DNA of 64,000 nucleotides from positions 20,643 through 84,642 of the IMG/VR virus record IMGVR_UViG_3300046009_009315, one strand, 5' to 3'. Shown here in pieces: positions 13,881 through 20,736 of this stretch; position 1 is the first letter of the stretch; each line of letters begins with the position of its first letter. Position numbers and translations under genes: made by a program. The notes below the pieces were generated by a model. It was given only the letters and a program-made list of their open reading frames with translations. It did no database searches and had not been told where the DNA came from. The DNA comes from a virus.

Positions 13881-13956
13881 GTAACACCTTGATTATCAAC
13901 GACTTGCGCGCGCGGGGAGCCCGCCGCCCTAACTATATAATAATCAACAACTTATG
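13881..13956 (+). repeat. Bipartite palindromic repeat, unit 11
   Basis: Copy A 13881-13906 and copy B 13930-13956; spacer GCGCGCGGGGAGCCCGCC. Copy B overlaps the stop of the 13952 gene. Last unit of the island. Confidence 0.82.
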
Positions 13957-14404
13957 TCAATTGAAATTTAATATTACTCTTTCTATACTCTCTTACTTTC
14001 CTTATAGCATATAATGTAGCATCTACTTCACTTAATTTAGCTTTAGTTCCCATGTTGTATTTTCTTATCTTTTTAATACCATGATAAAATTTATTCTTTT
14101 TATATTGCCATAGGTGTCTTACTTCATGGGCTATAATATCAACCAAAGACTCTTCCCAATTATATGTTTTAAGAGGTAAATATCCCCTCTCGCCTCCACT
14201 AATATATGGTTTAACATACTTAGAATAAGCTGGAACTCCAATATGCACACGACCACTATACCAAGCCCTACCATGCCAACCTAATTTAGTATTACCAAAA
14301 TCTATTTTTCTAATATCTTTAAGGTGCAATCCTTGAGGGAGACACCATTTAATAATTTCTTTTAGTTTATCAGAGCAATATGAGGTAGTATTAATGAGCT
14401 TCAT
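13952..14404 (-). CDS. Predicted zinc metalloprotease (SprT-like)
   Basis: 150 aa with DIIAHEVRHLWQYKK near residue 93, a classic HExxH zinc site. Upstream blocks (LGWHGRAWYSGRVHIGV) and a downstream SEVDATLYA acid region resemble small SprT/minimal-peptidase proteins. Possible roles are proteolysis of host or DNA-bound proteins. Leaderless promoter (TTGACA, 16 nt, TATTAT, 7 nt). Confidence 0.75.
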   Translation of the reverse strand: MKLINTTSYCSDKLKEIIKWCLPQGLHLKDIRKIDFGNTKLGWHGRAWYSGRVHIGVPAYSKYVKPYISGGERGYLPLKTYNWEESLVDIIAHEVRHLWQYKKNKFYHGIKKIRKYNMGTKAKLSEVDATLYAIRKVREYRKSNIKFQLT

Positions 14405-14411
14405 AAACTCA

Positions 14412-14439
14412 ATAATAATACAAATTAATTTAGTGTCAA
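14412..14439 (-). promoter_or_regulatory. Early leaderless promoter for 14404
   Basis: TTGACA, 16 nt, TATTAT, 7 nt, ATG. Confidence 0.78.
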
Positions 14440-14612
14440 TTAAATTCTACTTGATTATCTGTTATCCAGCATAGTAAATCTTTGAGATCTTCTTTAACTT
14501 GAACCGCTTTAGGATTGTTGAACTTATCTAATGATATTATACGAGCCTTAAGCTCTTGAACAATTAAATATGTGTCCTTCCAGTGTGTTTTGTAAAATGT
14601 GTTTATGGTCAT
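14436..14612 (-). CDS. Hypothetical protein (58 aa)
   Basis: Start at MTINTFYK, the ATG 6 nt after a consensus promoter, not the longer frame. Helical, with KVDLKDLLCWITDNQ-like C-terminus. Not recognised. Confidence 0.7.
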   Translation of the reverse strand: MTINTFYKTHWKDTYLIVQELKARIISLDKFNNPKAVQVKEDLKDLLCWITDNQVEFN

Positions 14613-14618
14613 AGGATA

Positions 14619-14646
14619 ACTATAATACAAATTAATTCTATGTCAA
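14619..14646 (-). promoter_or_regulatory. Early leaderless promoter for 14612
   Basis: TTGACA, 16 nt, TATAGT, 6 nt, ATG. Its TTGACA holds the TGA stop of the 14699 peptide. Confidence 0.8.
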
Positions 14647-14699
14647 GGGGCTTTTATTGCAATAATAAGTCCAATAATAATAGGTATTAGTATTTCCAT
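14643..14699 (-). CDS. Possible membrane micropeptide (18 aa)
   Basis: MEILIPIIIGLIIAIKAP: almost entirely hydrophobic. Downstream of the 14852 gene; no clear ribosome-binding site. Listed because similar tiny membrane peptides recur in this genome. Confidence 0.35.
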   Translation of the reverse strand: MEILIPIIIGLIIAIKAP

Positions 14700-14726
14700 A
14701 TCATCTATTTATTATTTAGTCAATAG

Positions 14727-14852
14727 TTATTTCCAATCTAAATTCATATTATATTTAAGATAATCAGCTTTCTCTTTTGCTTCCTCTAATGTTTCTGCTT
14801 CTACTTCAAGAGTCGCAGAGCAAGATTTGGTGACTTGTATAATGTATTTCAT
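14727..14852 (-). CDS. Small hypothetical protein (41 aa)
   Basis: Start overlaps the stop of the upstream gene (TAATG). Pattern ATLEVEAETLEEAKEKA is shared with 15480 and 28507, a small family of beta-strand plus EEA-helix proteins. Confidence 0.72.
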   Translation of the reverse strand: MKYIIQVTKSCSATLEVEAETLEEAKEKADYLKYNMNLDWK

Positions 14853-15055
14853 TATTTAACCCTAGTATAAGTAGCTTTTATTTTATTTAACCAAGCTTTG
14901 CATTCTTTTAATTTAGGGAAATATAGTGTTTCTATGGGATGACATCCATCATATTTAGCCATGTAGACTGGCTTGCCAAGATACTCCCCACGCTCGTAAC
15001 CGCCGCCAAATAAATAAGGGTTTCTATTTATGACTTTTTGAATAGTGTAGTGCAT
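14852..15055 (-). CDS. Hypothetical protein (67 aa)
   Basis: First gene of its unit, leaderless promoter. Basic, with PYLFGGGYERGEYLGKPVYM. Not recognised. Confidence 0.75.
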   Translation of the reverse strand: MHYTIQKVINRNPYLFGGGYERGEYLGKPVYMAKYDGCHPIETLYFPKLKECKAWLNKIKATYTRVK

Positions 15056-15061
15056 CTATTT

Positions 15062-15089
15062 AGCTTATATTAAATTCTATTTTTGTCAA
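15062..15089 (-). promoter_or_regulatory. Early leaderless promoter for 15055
   Basis: TTGACA, 16 nt, TAAGCT, 6 nt, ATG. Confidence 0.8.
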
Positions 15090-15159
15090 TAATGATTAAG
15101 ATAAATATAAATAGCCGTGAAAGTTATGATAAGAAAGGCAACTATTGTGTCTCCTGTGA

Positions 15160-15240
15160 TCATACAAACGGCAATATTAATCCTACAATAACAAAGCCAA
15201 ATGCAATTAACATAAGAATATCAGTAATAATTTTAATCAT
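15160..15240 (-). CDS. Membrane micropeptide (26 aa)
   Basis: MIKIITDILMLIAFGFVIVG plus a short tail: one transmembrane segment. GGAG upstream, and the ATGA overlap with the 15233 gene supports translation. Confidence 0.6.
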   Translation of the reverse strand: MIKIITDILMLIAFGFVIVGLILPFV

Positions 15241-15493
15241 TTGCCCACTCCTCGGAAGTCCATAGACTACCCTCTCTAGGCTCGTTGCCTTCAATCCAAT
15301 CTATAATATCTTCTAATTCGTTAACTACTGCTTCTAATTCTTTTGGCTCTTCCTGCTTTTCGTTTTCGCCCAAAGGAATTCCAAGTAACATCTTGGTTTG
15401 CCATGCTGACTTCTTATCAATTTCTTGTGTGCATCTACCAATTCTATCATAGATTTTATTGATAATATCTTCGGTAGTTCTAGCTGTTTTCAT
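15233..15493 (-). CDS. Hypothetical helical protein (86 aa)
   Basis: I start at MKTARTTED (15493), with GAGGA upstream and overlapping the end of 15480; the longer frame is a shadow. Acidic helices (EELEAVVNELEDIIDWIEG-like). Not recognised. Confidence 0.7.
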   Translation of the reverse strand: MKTARTTEDIINKIYDRIGRCTQEIDKKSAWQTKMLLGIPLGENEKQEEPKELEAVVNELEDIIDWIEGNEPREGSLWTSEEWAND

Positions 15494-15692
15494 CTTCTTC
15501 GTCCTCATCGGTTTCAATGTGAATAATATCAAAGTTATAATCCACTTCCTCGAAGTTAGCATCACAATCTTCTGCCCTGTTAAGGGCCATCTCTTCTGCT
15601 TCTCCTTGGCTCTCTGCCTCGACTTCGATTTCAGCCTCGGCAATTTGGTTTCGTTGAATTGTTATGGTATATTTTTTTAAGGTGTCGCTCAT
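15480..15692 (-). CDS. Small acidic protein, EVEAE family (70 aa)
   Basis: KYTITIQRNQIAEAEIEVEA followed by EAEEMALNRAED, the same strand-plus-helix pattern as 14727 and 28507, with a very acidic tail. First gene of a three-gene unit with a leaderless promoter. Confidence 0.75.
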   Translation of the reverse strand: MSDTLKKYTITIQRNQIAEAEIEVEAESQGEAEEMALNRAEDCDANFEEVDYNFDIIHIETDEDEEDENS

Positions 15693-15698
15693 AGGTCT

Positions 15699-15726
15699 AC
15701 TATAATGTATTTTTTAATATAGTCAA
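15699..15726 (-). promoter_or_regulatory. Early leaderless promoter for 15692
   Basis: TTGACT, 16 nt, TATAGT, 6 nt, ATG. Confidence 0.8.
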
Positions 15727-15989
15727 ATACTATTTTTAATTAATTCTACTTTCCAGTTCTTGTTAATCCAGCTAGTAATCATATCAGTATAATAAGTAGT
15801 AGTAATCTGCCAAAGGTCACGCTCAATCCTAATCCTATCAAAGCTATAATAGATATATTGATTAACCAATTTGCCTGTGCCGTAATTGCTATCAAGCACA
15901 TCTATTTTAATAGTAGTTAAGGTTTTAGGAATAGATACCTTGATCTTTCCTCCAACAGCATACTCGCCAATCTTGAATGTTTTAGTCAT
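15723..15989 (-). CDS. Hypothetical protein (88 aa)
   Basis: Soluble, beta-rich (GGKIKVSIPKTLTTIKIDV), single gene with a leaderless promoter. Not recognised. Confidence 0.75.
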   Translation of the reverse strand: MTKTFKIGEYAVGGKIKVSIPKTLTTIKIDVLDSNYGTGKLVNQYIYYSFDRIRIERDLWQITTTYYTDMITSWINKNWKVELIKNSI

Positions 15990-15995
15990 TCAATT

Positions 15996-16023
15996 AATAT
16001 ATGGTAAATTTATATTTTGTCAA
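15996..16023 (-). promoter_or_regulatory. Early leaderless promoter for 15989
   Basis: TTGACA, 16 nt, TATATT, 6 nt, ATG. Its -35 contains the TGA stop of the upstream ORF. Confidence 0.8.
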
Positions 16024-16277
16024 TCTCTATGATCTGTTCCAGGATAACGACTTATCAATGATGCTTTGAAGCTTTCACATTCGAATCCTGTGACATCTTT
16101 TATTGCTTGACCACCCCTACAATTCAAATTGCCAAAGCCTTTGTCCGCTTGATATTTACTTAAATCAACATAAATAGTATTTGGTAAAACACCATTAATA
16201 ATACCATTTGGTTGCTTGTAGATTATGTCGTATAATTTATATCTCAAAATAAAAAAATATGGTTTCGGCGACACCAA
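16020..16277 (-). CDS. Possible small protein (85 aa, TTG start)
   Basis: Protein-like sequence (YVDLSKYQADKGFGNLN, AIKDVTGFECESFKA), but only TTG or GTG starts and no clear ribosome-binding site. It begins right at the end of the structured RNA region. Its stop falls in the next promoter's TTGACA, as for other genes here, which favours it being real. Confidence 0.4.
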   Translation of the reverse strand: MVSPKPYFFILRYKLYDIIYKQPNGIINGVLPNTIYVDLSKYQADKGFGNLNCRGGQAIKDVTGFECESFKASLISRYPGTDHRD

Positions 16278-16280
16278 AAA

Positions 16281-16640
16281 ACGCTCACAGGATATATGGC
16301 TGTAGCAGGGTTCCGCTTTGCAACAACATCCAATCTGTGATCTAATGCGGAAAACTTTCCACTAGGATTTCAGCGTCCTAACACGCATCGAGCCCCGAAA
16401 GGATTAGACTCGCCATAGTGATTCGGTTAGTTCAACCATTTTCTCTTGAGGGACAATCCACGGCTCGCCAATTACGAGGCGATGTTATTCCTTGGTTTGG
16501 GTTGGATAACCCTTTAATTAAGCCCCCATTGATATCAAAGAACATACAGGGAACGAAAGACCATCAAGAGATCAACCTCAACATATCTTTCATTACATCC
16601 TCTCGCACCCGAGAGTTTGCCCTGTATCTATATATATTAT
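16281..16640 (-). ncRNA. Structured RNA candidate A (about 360 nt)
   Basis: A G+C-richer, gene-free stretch in AT-rich sequence with dense pairing. ATACAGGG (16544-16551) and CCCTGTAT (16620-16627) close a junction holding GAAAGA/TCTTTC and CTCTCG/CGAGAG hairpins. Further on, TAGGA/TCCTA (16363-67/16376-80) and GCGT/ACGC (16373-76/16383-86) interleave as an H-type pseudoknot. Other hairpins: GGTT/AACC and CTCG/CGAG. Minus orientation is inferred from neighbours and a T6 run near 16278-16283. I see no RNase P, 6S, group I intron or tmRNA signature; ROOL- or GOLLD-like RNA is possible. Confidence 0.6.
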
Positions 16641-16792
16641 TATTTTTTTAGAGACTTGTCAACTATCTTTTTAGTTTCTATAATAGTATTTTCTACTCCC
16701 TCGCACACGCCCTCCAAAAGATTACCGAAAAAACAGAAAATATTATTGCAATCGCCATAGTTTAAGTTCTCCTCGAATTGTTTTTTGCTCAT
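16640..16792 (-). CDS. Small Cys-containing protein (50 aa)
   Basis: YGDCNNIFCFFGNLLEGVCE with three cysteines and a basic C-terminus. TATAAT lies 7 nt before the ATG; the -35 is poor. It sits between tRNA-Asn and structured RNA A. Not recognised. Confidence 0.65.
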   Translation of the reverse strand: MSKKQFEENLNYGDCNNIFCFFGNLLEGVCEGVENTIIETKKIVDKSLKK

Positions 16793-16844
16793 ACAACCTA
16801 TTATACATCAAATACAATATTTTGTAGAACAAATATTTTTTATT

Positions 16845-16916
16845 CTGCCTAAATAGGACTCGAACCTATAACCATACCGTTAACAGCGGTACGCTCTACC
16901 ATTGAGCTATTAGGCA
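16845..16916 (-). tRNA. tRNA-Asn (GUU)
   Basis: Acceptor TGCCTAA/TTAGGCA, anticodon stem TACCG/CGGTA with loop CTGTTAA (GTT), T-loop TTCGAGT, discriminator G. Confidence 0.93.
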
Positions 16917-17016
16917 AAAACGGCGAGGGTTTACGATACCCCCAAACGATTCGCTTATTACGGAAGCGACCACCGATGACCTCACCATCACCTCACACAA
17001 CAAATCTTTGTCTACT
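16917..17016 (-). other. G+C-rich intergenic segment with hairpins
   Basis: On the minus strand it holds TCGCTT/AAGCGA and GATG/CATC hairpins and GGG/CCC pairs between the DUF6915-like gene and tRNA-Asn. It could be a 3' untranslated region or part of a longer RNA; a 30-codon open frame across it ends inside the tRNA and is unlikely. Confidence 0.4.
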
Positions 17017-17367
17017 TTAGACCAATTCTAGTTCGATGTCAAGTTTCTTGGTTTTGCCCATCCAACTTTCGGGCATAATATGTTTGAACCAGTCTTGCAT
17101 CGAAGGAATACGACCCAAATCTTCAATAACGTGCTGTTCGCCAATCCAGCGAGTAGGAATCTTTTTGCCGTTGGATAATGTGATCGTGTGACCAAATATC
17201 CTCTCACACATAAAGATGCCCTCGGCGTGATGACGCAACGCACGATGTCTAAAGTCTGCCATCATCATCTTTGATTCATCGAACCAATCGTGAATCTTCT
17301 GATAATCTTCGGGCGTTCCTCCCCATTTCTTTGCTGAAGATACAGAATGATGGTAAGGATTAGCCAT
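17017..17367 (-). CDS. DUF6915-like protein
   Basis: 116 aa: ANPYHHSVSSAKKWGG, IHDWFDESKMMMADFRHRAL, RHHAEGIFMCERIFG, and IGEQHVIEDLGRIPSMQDW, matching the phage/plasmid DUF6915 family as I remember it. His-rich centre may bind metal. GAGGAAA precedes the ATG, which overlaps the upstream stop by 1 nt. Confidence 0.82.
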   Translation of the reverse strand: MANPYHHSVSSAKKWGGTPEDYQKIHDWFDESKMMMADFRHRALRHHAEGIFMCERIFGHTITLSNGKKIPTRWIGEQHVIEDLGRIPSMQDWFKHIMPESWMGKTKKLDIELELV

Positions 17368-17867
17368 TAGAATGTTTCCTCGGTAGTATTCACGCTTTCG
17401 ATACGCTCATTAAACTCAAGACTAATCTTGCGATTAAGAACATCAAAGCTGAATGTGCCGTAGGAACCTTCGTTGATCTCCCAACCCATATGCTTTGAAC
17501 CTAACTTATCATAGCATATCTCGTGAACAAGCTCTTCAACACAACCTTGGCGAGGAGGCATTTCTTCCATCTTCTTCTTCTTATCGTTCCACTGGTATCC
17601 AGCTTCTAGTCGTGAATTAGGAACTTCGCCAACTGGAGTAGTCATATCTTTGCCCCTATGGTCAAGATACTCTACATTATTGATCTGTCCACTATCGCCA
17701 CAACCATCAAATGTTGCATTGATAGTAGATATTCTTGATTCTTGCAAGAAATCAAATAATGCTTTTGCATTACGCTTGACTGCTTCGCCTTTAGTTAAAC
17801 GCTCTTCTGCGATCTTTTGATAGATGTCGTCCATCTTTGGTAATTTAATTTTTTTGGATTTGCTCAT
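17367..17867 (-). CDS. DUF6878-like protein
   Basis: 166 aa: ALFDFLQESRISTINATFDG, CGDSGQI, HMGWEINEGSYGTFSFDV and ISLEFNERI match the DUF6878 family. Start at MSKSKKIK (17867), 6 nt after a consensus promoter, not the longer frame. Paired with the DUF6915-like gene in one unit, as on other mobile elements. Confidence 0.82.
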   Translation of the reverse strand: MSKSKKIKLPKMDDIYQKIAEERLTKGEAVKRNAKALFDFLQESRISTINATFDGCGDSGQINNVEYLDHRGKDMTTPVGEVPNSRLEAGYQWNDKKKKMEEMPPRQGCVEELVHEICYDKLGSKHMGWEINEGSYGTFSFDVLNRKISLEFNERIESVNTTEETF

Positions 17868-17873
17868 AAGAAG

Positions 17874-17901
17874 AGCATACCACAAACTAAAACCTAGTCA
17901 A
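17874..17901 (-). promoter_or_regulatory. Early leaderless promoter for 17867
   Basis: TTGACT, 16 nt, TATGCT, 6 nt, ATG. Its TTGACT contains the stop of the 18077 gene. Confidence 0.8.
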
Positions 17902-18077
17902 GACCTACGGCGACTTTTCTTTTTCTTCTTAAAGATATTAAAGATATCACACTTATAATCAAACAACTTACCGCATACCCAATAAGTGCTATACATCGAT
18001 ATCCAAAGTACCAAAGCTAATCCTAAGACTCTTATTTCAGAGCTTTCAATTAATTTTTCAGTTATAATAGATATCAT
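17898..18077 (-). CDS. Small membrane protein (59 aa)
   Basis: One transmembrane segment (VLGLALVLWISMYSTYWV) and a basic C-terminus KKKKKSRRRS. Downstream of the 18252 gene, 4 nt gap. Not recognised. Confidence 0.7.
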   Translation of the reverse strand: MISIITEKLIESSEIRVLGLALVLWISMYSTYWVCGKLFDYKCDIFNIFKKKKKSRRRS

Positions 18078-18081
18078 ATAT

Positions 18082-18252
18082 TTAAACCCTTGGTGTTAAT
18101 CCTTTCACACGAATCTTATCTAGAACAATTTCCAATTGATCAACCACATCTTCGTAACTAAAGTTGTCTCTGGCTCTAAGAGTAAAAATCTTGTCTACAA
18201 TACAATCTTGAATTAATCTCCAATCTTCTAACGATAGGTTATTTTGGTTCAT
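18082..18252 (-). CDS. Hypothetical protein (56 aa)
   Basis: Acidic helical protein (DNFSYEDVVDQLEIVLDKI). Upstream TTGACT with a weak -10. First gene of a two-gene unit. Confidence 0.7.
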   Translation of the reverse strand: MNQNNLSLEDWRLIQDCIVDKIFTLRARDNFSYEDVVDQLEIVLDKIRVKGLTPRV

Positions 18253-18287
18253 AAGATTAGTTTATTTTACTTATTTAGTTTAGTCAA

Positions 18288-18533
18288 TTAAATATTATTT
18301 AGATCTGAAGCTTCTCTTTGTTTTCTTATAGTTTTTCTAAGTTCTATAAATGATAATGCTTCTTGAATTTCTTTCTTCTTATTTTCATTAGACTCATTAG
18401 CTTCTGCGGTTTTTAATATTTGTTCTATAGAATTTAATTTTTCTAAAAAATTGATTCTTGGATCTTCGAGGTGTCTATTTGAATAAGGCTCAGAGATAGT
18501 TGATTCGTTATTGCTTTGATTTATGTTTTCCAT
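18288..18533 (-). CDS. Hypothetical helical protein (81 aa)
   Basis: Ser/Asn/Glu-rich N-terminus, coiled-coil-like centre (FLEKLNSIEQILKTAEANE). Overlaps the end of 18521. Not recognised. Confidence 0.7.
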   Translation of the reverse strand: MENINQSNNESTISEPYSNRHLEDPRINFLEKLNSIEQILKTAEANESNENKKKEIQEALSFIELRKTIRKQREASDLNNI

Positions 18534-18790
18534 AATATATTATTACACTTTCTTAAATAGTTGAATTTATTATAAGATCCTACTCTATTAATCTTATTTA
18601 CAGACAAATACTTCTTATTTCGCTTCTTAAAAGTCTTATATCTTTTCTTTATTTTTTGTTTCTTATTTAGCCAATAGTGAATAGGCTTTGTATCAATATA
18701 ATAATATTTAGACCTAATATAACCAATAATAGGAATAGCCGCCGAGACTATCAAAGTAAACAAAAACAAATAAGCATATAGTTGGTTCAT
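18521..18790 (-). CDS. Membrane protein (89 aa)
   Basis: Start at MNQLYAYLF, with GGAG upstream and 1 nt after the previous stop. One N-terminal transmembrane segment (LFLFTLIVSAAIPIIGYI), then a very basic, Lys-rich tail. Not recognised. Confidence 0.72.
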   Translation of the reverse strand: MNQLYAYLFLFTLIVSAAIPIIGYIRSKYYYIDTKPIHYWLNKKQKIKKRYKTFKKRNKKYLSVNKINRVGSYNKFNYLRKCNNILWKT

Positions 18791-18791
18791 A

Positions 18792-19304
18792 TTATTTTGC
18801 TCCAAAGTATTCTTTTAGTTTATTTGGATTATTTAATTTGTCAAATGGAATTGTCCATCTCTGACCATATCCAAAATCCTTGGGTTCTGCTTTATTTAAG
18901 AATTCCTCTTTAGTAATCCAGCCTCGGATAATAGTTTCTGTGATAGATATAACCGAAGCAAAAACCGCTAAGTCTGCTTTAAATAAACTTTTATCATTAA
19001 ATAGCAAATGCTTATTTTGTTCTTTGATGCTAGTTTTTACTTGAATTGTTTTATTATCTTTTACTAAGTCTTTTATTTTATCATCGCCACTAAGTGAAAT
19101 GTTTTTATCTAATTTGATATTAAGAAATCTAGCAACAGCCGCTTCGCCCATTACTCCATTAATATGAGTTAAAAAATCAGTTTGATTCTTATCATATCTT
19201 TGGCTTTTTACGCCATATACTTGTTTAATAATATTTCGTCTTTCAGCAATACCTAATATGCTTAAAAGATCAAAATAATCAAAATTAACTTTTATATCAG
19301 ACAT
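18792..19304 (-). CDS. Predicted PD-(D/E)XK-type nuclease
   Basis: 170 aa. GVMGEAAVARFLN supplies the N-terminal glutamate helix; DDKIKDLVKDNKTIQVKTS gives the D-xn-(I)QVK nuclease core, and FKADLAVFA the following strand. This order is typical of restriction-endonuclease-like phage proteins. Substrate unknown. Overlaps the upstream gene by 8 nt. Confidence 0.62.
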   Translation of the reverse strand: MSDIKVNFDYFDLLSILGIAERRNIIKQVYGVKSQRYDKNQTDFLTHINGVMGEAAVARFLNIKLDKNISLSGDDKIKDLVKDNKTIQVKTSIKEQNKHLLFNDKSLFKADLAVFASVISITETIIRGWITKEEFLNKAEPKDFGYGQRWTIPFDKLNNPNKLKEYFGAK

Positions 19305-19533
19305 ATTCTTCTAGTTTATTTAGTATATCCATAATAATGTTTTTATTTTCGTCTGTCAAGTTGGAACTATATTTATTTAAAAGATATTGAATACTATTAT
19401 TTTTAAAGGTTTTCATAATATTTAGGTTCATAGGATAGCCCATATTTAAACTATTCCATTCAGTATCTAAACAATAATAAAGATAAGCTAATTCATTTTC
19501 TGTCATAGCTTTTATTTGGTTGGTTGTTATCAT
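19297..19533 (-). CDS. Hypothetical protein (78 aa)
   Basis: Helical; begins MITTNQIKAMTENELAYLYY. Lies directly behind a pseudoknot-forming leader (19541-19612) and has no Shine-Dalgarno sequence; the leader's ACCACC strand ends 13 nt before the ATG. First gene of the nuclease unit. Confidence 0.72.
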   Translation of the reverse strand: MITTNQIKAMTENELAYLYYCLDTEWNSLNMGYPMNLNIMKTFKNNSIQYLLNKYSSNLTDENKNIIMDILNKLEEYV

Positions 19534-19540
19534 TATTTAA

Positions 19541-19612
19541 AGAGGTGGTTTTCGCAATCTGGAAGGGGTCTAAAAGATTACAGGTTCACCACTAACCTTG
19601 GGTTTCACGGCT
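19541..19612 (-). ncRNA. Pseudoknot leader upstream of 19533 (cis-regulatory candidate)
   Basis: On the minus strand, AGGTT and AACCT form a hairpin whose loop GTGGT can pair with ACCAC just before the 19533 start; between them AATCT/AGATT forms a second hairpin. An H-type pseudoknot at a start codon is typical of translational riboswitches. No known class recognised. Confidence 0.5.
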
Positions 19613-19666
19613 TATTCTATTATAATCTAAATATCTTATTATGCAAACAAAATGTCGCAAATAGGG

Positions 19667-20092
19667 TTAAATATCTTCAATTTCTTCTAAATTTTTAATA
19701 GCTTTGCGGGTTATCTTCCAGCCTAGAATCTTACATATATATTTAATATCTGGCACTTCGCCTGTATTATTTTCAATATTATGAACACTATTCTTATTTA
19801 TCATAACAAGAGTTATATTTTTAGTTAGATCATATTCTCTTTCACATATATTTACCGCAAGAAAATTACTATTATATTTTAATAGGATATATTCCTTTTT
19901 AGATTCTGCTACTACATATCTTTCTTTTCTTTTAGTTAGTTCGTTTTCGCCGTGATATAGAGTTAAGCTATTTATAGTTATATTATCTTTATATTTGTAG
20001 TAGAAATACTCATCTACAACAACCCAATCATCTATTTTTAGTTTATTTTTGTTGATTTTATAGGTATCATATATCTTATCCATATCATCCAT
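19667..20092 (-). CDS. Hypothetical protein (141 aa)
   Basis: TATAAT lies 6 nt before the ATG, with a poor -35. The C-terminal part (VPDIKYICKILGWKITRKA) resembles a short DNA-binding helix-turn-helix, but weakly. Otherwise not recognised. Confidence 0.72.
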   Translation of the reverse strand: MDDMDKIYDTYKINKNKLKIDDWVVVDEYFYYKYKDNITINSLTLYHGENELTKRKERYVVAESKKEYILLKYNSNFLAVNICEREYDLTKNITLVMINKNSVHNIENNTGEVPDIKYICKILGWKITRKAIKNLEEIEDI

Positions 20093-20174
20093 AACACTAT
20101 TATAGTAGATAAGAGAAAAAAAGAAAATATATTATTAATTTTTCTCTTGACTTATTTGTATAAAGAAAATATAG

Positions 20175-20399
20175 TCAAACCCCTTTAACACCCTTATATT
20201 TAACTAATTTATTACCTTTCTTTATCTCTCCCCAACTATTTAACAGAGTATATTTAAATTTATAATAAGCTAAAGATAATCCAATAGGAATTACCATTAA
20301 TAAGAACAATAATACTCCAATTAACAATAGAAAAGGCTTAAATTCCCTCTTACCTAATGCCATTTCTATACCTAACAAAGATCGTATTTGATTTTTCAT
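20175..20399 (-). CDS. Membrane protein (74 aa)
   Basis: One long hydrophobic segment (FLLLIGVLLFLLMVIPIGL) between a basic N-terminus and basic tail. AAAGGGG precedes the ATG. Last gene of the micro-membrane-protein unit starting at 20864. Confidence 0.7.
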   Translation of the reverse strand: MKNQIRSLLGIEMALGKREFKPFLLLIGVLLFLLMVIPIGLSLAYYKFKYTLLNSWGEIKKGNKLVKYKGVKGV

Positions 20400-20421
20400 A
20401 CCCCTTTTTAATATATCCTTT

Positions 20422-20583
20422 CTATTTATCTCCTCTACGCTTAATATACCTCTTTATCTTATTTAAAACAACAAGAATATATGCAGATAGCCCCAAAATA
20501 CCCACTATTAGTGCAGTAAGGGCGATGGATACCACTAACAGGATAATTGTTCCTTCTATGCTAGAACCAAAGTAAATATACAT
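20422..20583 (-). CDS. Small membrane protein (53 aa)
   Basis: Transmembrane segment TIILLVVSIALTALIVGIL, basic C-terminus KRYIKRRGDK. Part of a run of tiny overlapping genes. Confidence 0.65.
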   Translation of the reverse strand: MYIYFGSSIEGTIILLVVSIALTALIVGILGLSAYILVVLNKIKRYIKRRGDK

Positions 20584-20584
20584 A

Positions 20585-20662
20585 TTAGTCCTTAAACTCT
20601 ATAAGAAAAGATATAATAAACATAACCGCAAAGGCTTCTATTATAAATTGAATAGTATTCAT
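20585..20662 (-). CDS. Membrane micropeptide (25 aa)
   Basis: Hydrophobic (MNTIQFIIEAFAVMFIISFL), overlapping the previous stop by ATGA. Translation supported only by its overlap arrangement. Confidence 0.55.
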   Translation of the reverse strand: MNTIQFIIEAFAVMFIISFLIEFKD

Positions 20663-20736
20663 TTATTTAGGTAGTTAAAAGCTAATACCGAAGAAAGACC
20701 AAGAGCCAAACTAATAATGGTAGTTAGTTCATTCAT
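20659..20736 (-). CDS. Membrane micropeptide (25 aa)
   Basis: TTIISLALGLSSVLAFNYL; overlaps both neighbours by 4 nt. Confidence 0.55.
   Translation of the reverse strand: MNELTTIISLALGLSSVLAFNYLNK

Noticed and set aside
4500-13956. A minimal CRISPR array made of repeat-spacer-repeat units
   Set aside because: Repeats are near-perfect palindromes, spacers are G+C dyads with no protospacer character, units have only one spacer each, and no cas gene is present.
4500-13956. Integron attC sites
   Set aside because: The arms do not fit the RYYYAAC/GTTRRRY boxes and no integron integrase is seen. Only the cassette-like layout is similar.
15083-15265. Plus-strand ORF of 60 codons
   Set aside because: Antisense to a well-placed membrane micropeptide gene and the promoter of 15055.
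16281-16640. Group I intron or RNase P RNA
   Set aside because: No P7-like core, no GAGGAAAGUC-type RNase P signature and no split gene around it.
16917-17016. 30-codon minus-strand ORF before tRNA-Asn
   Set aside because: It ends inside the tRNA; the block looks structural or untranslated.
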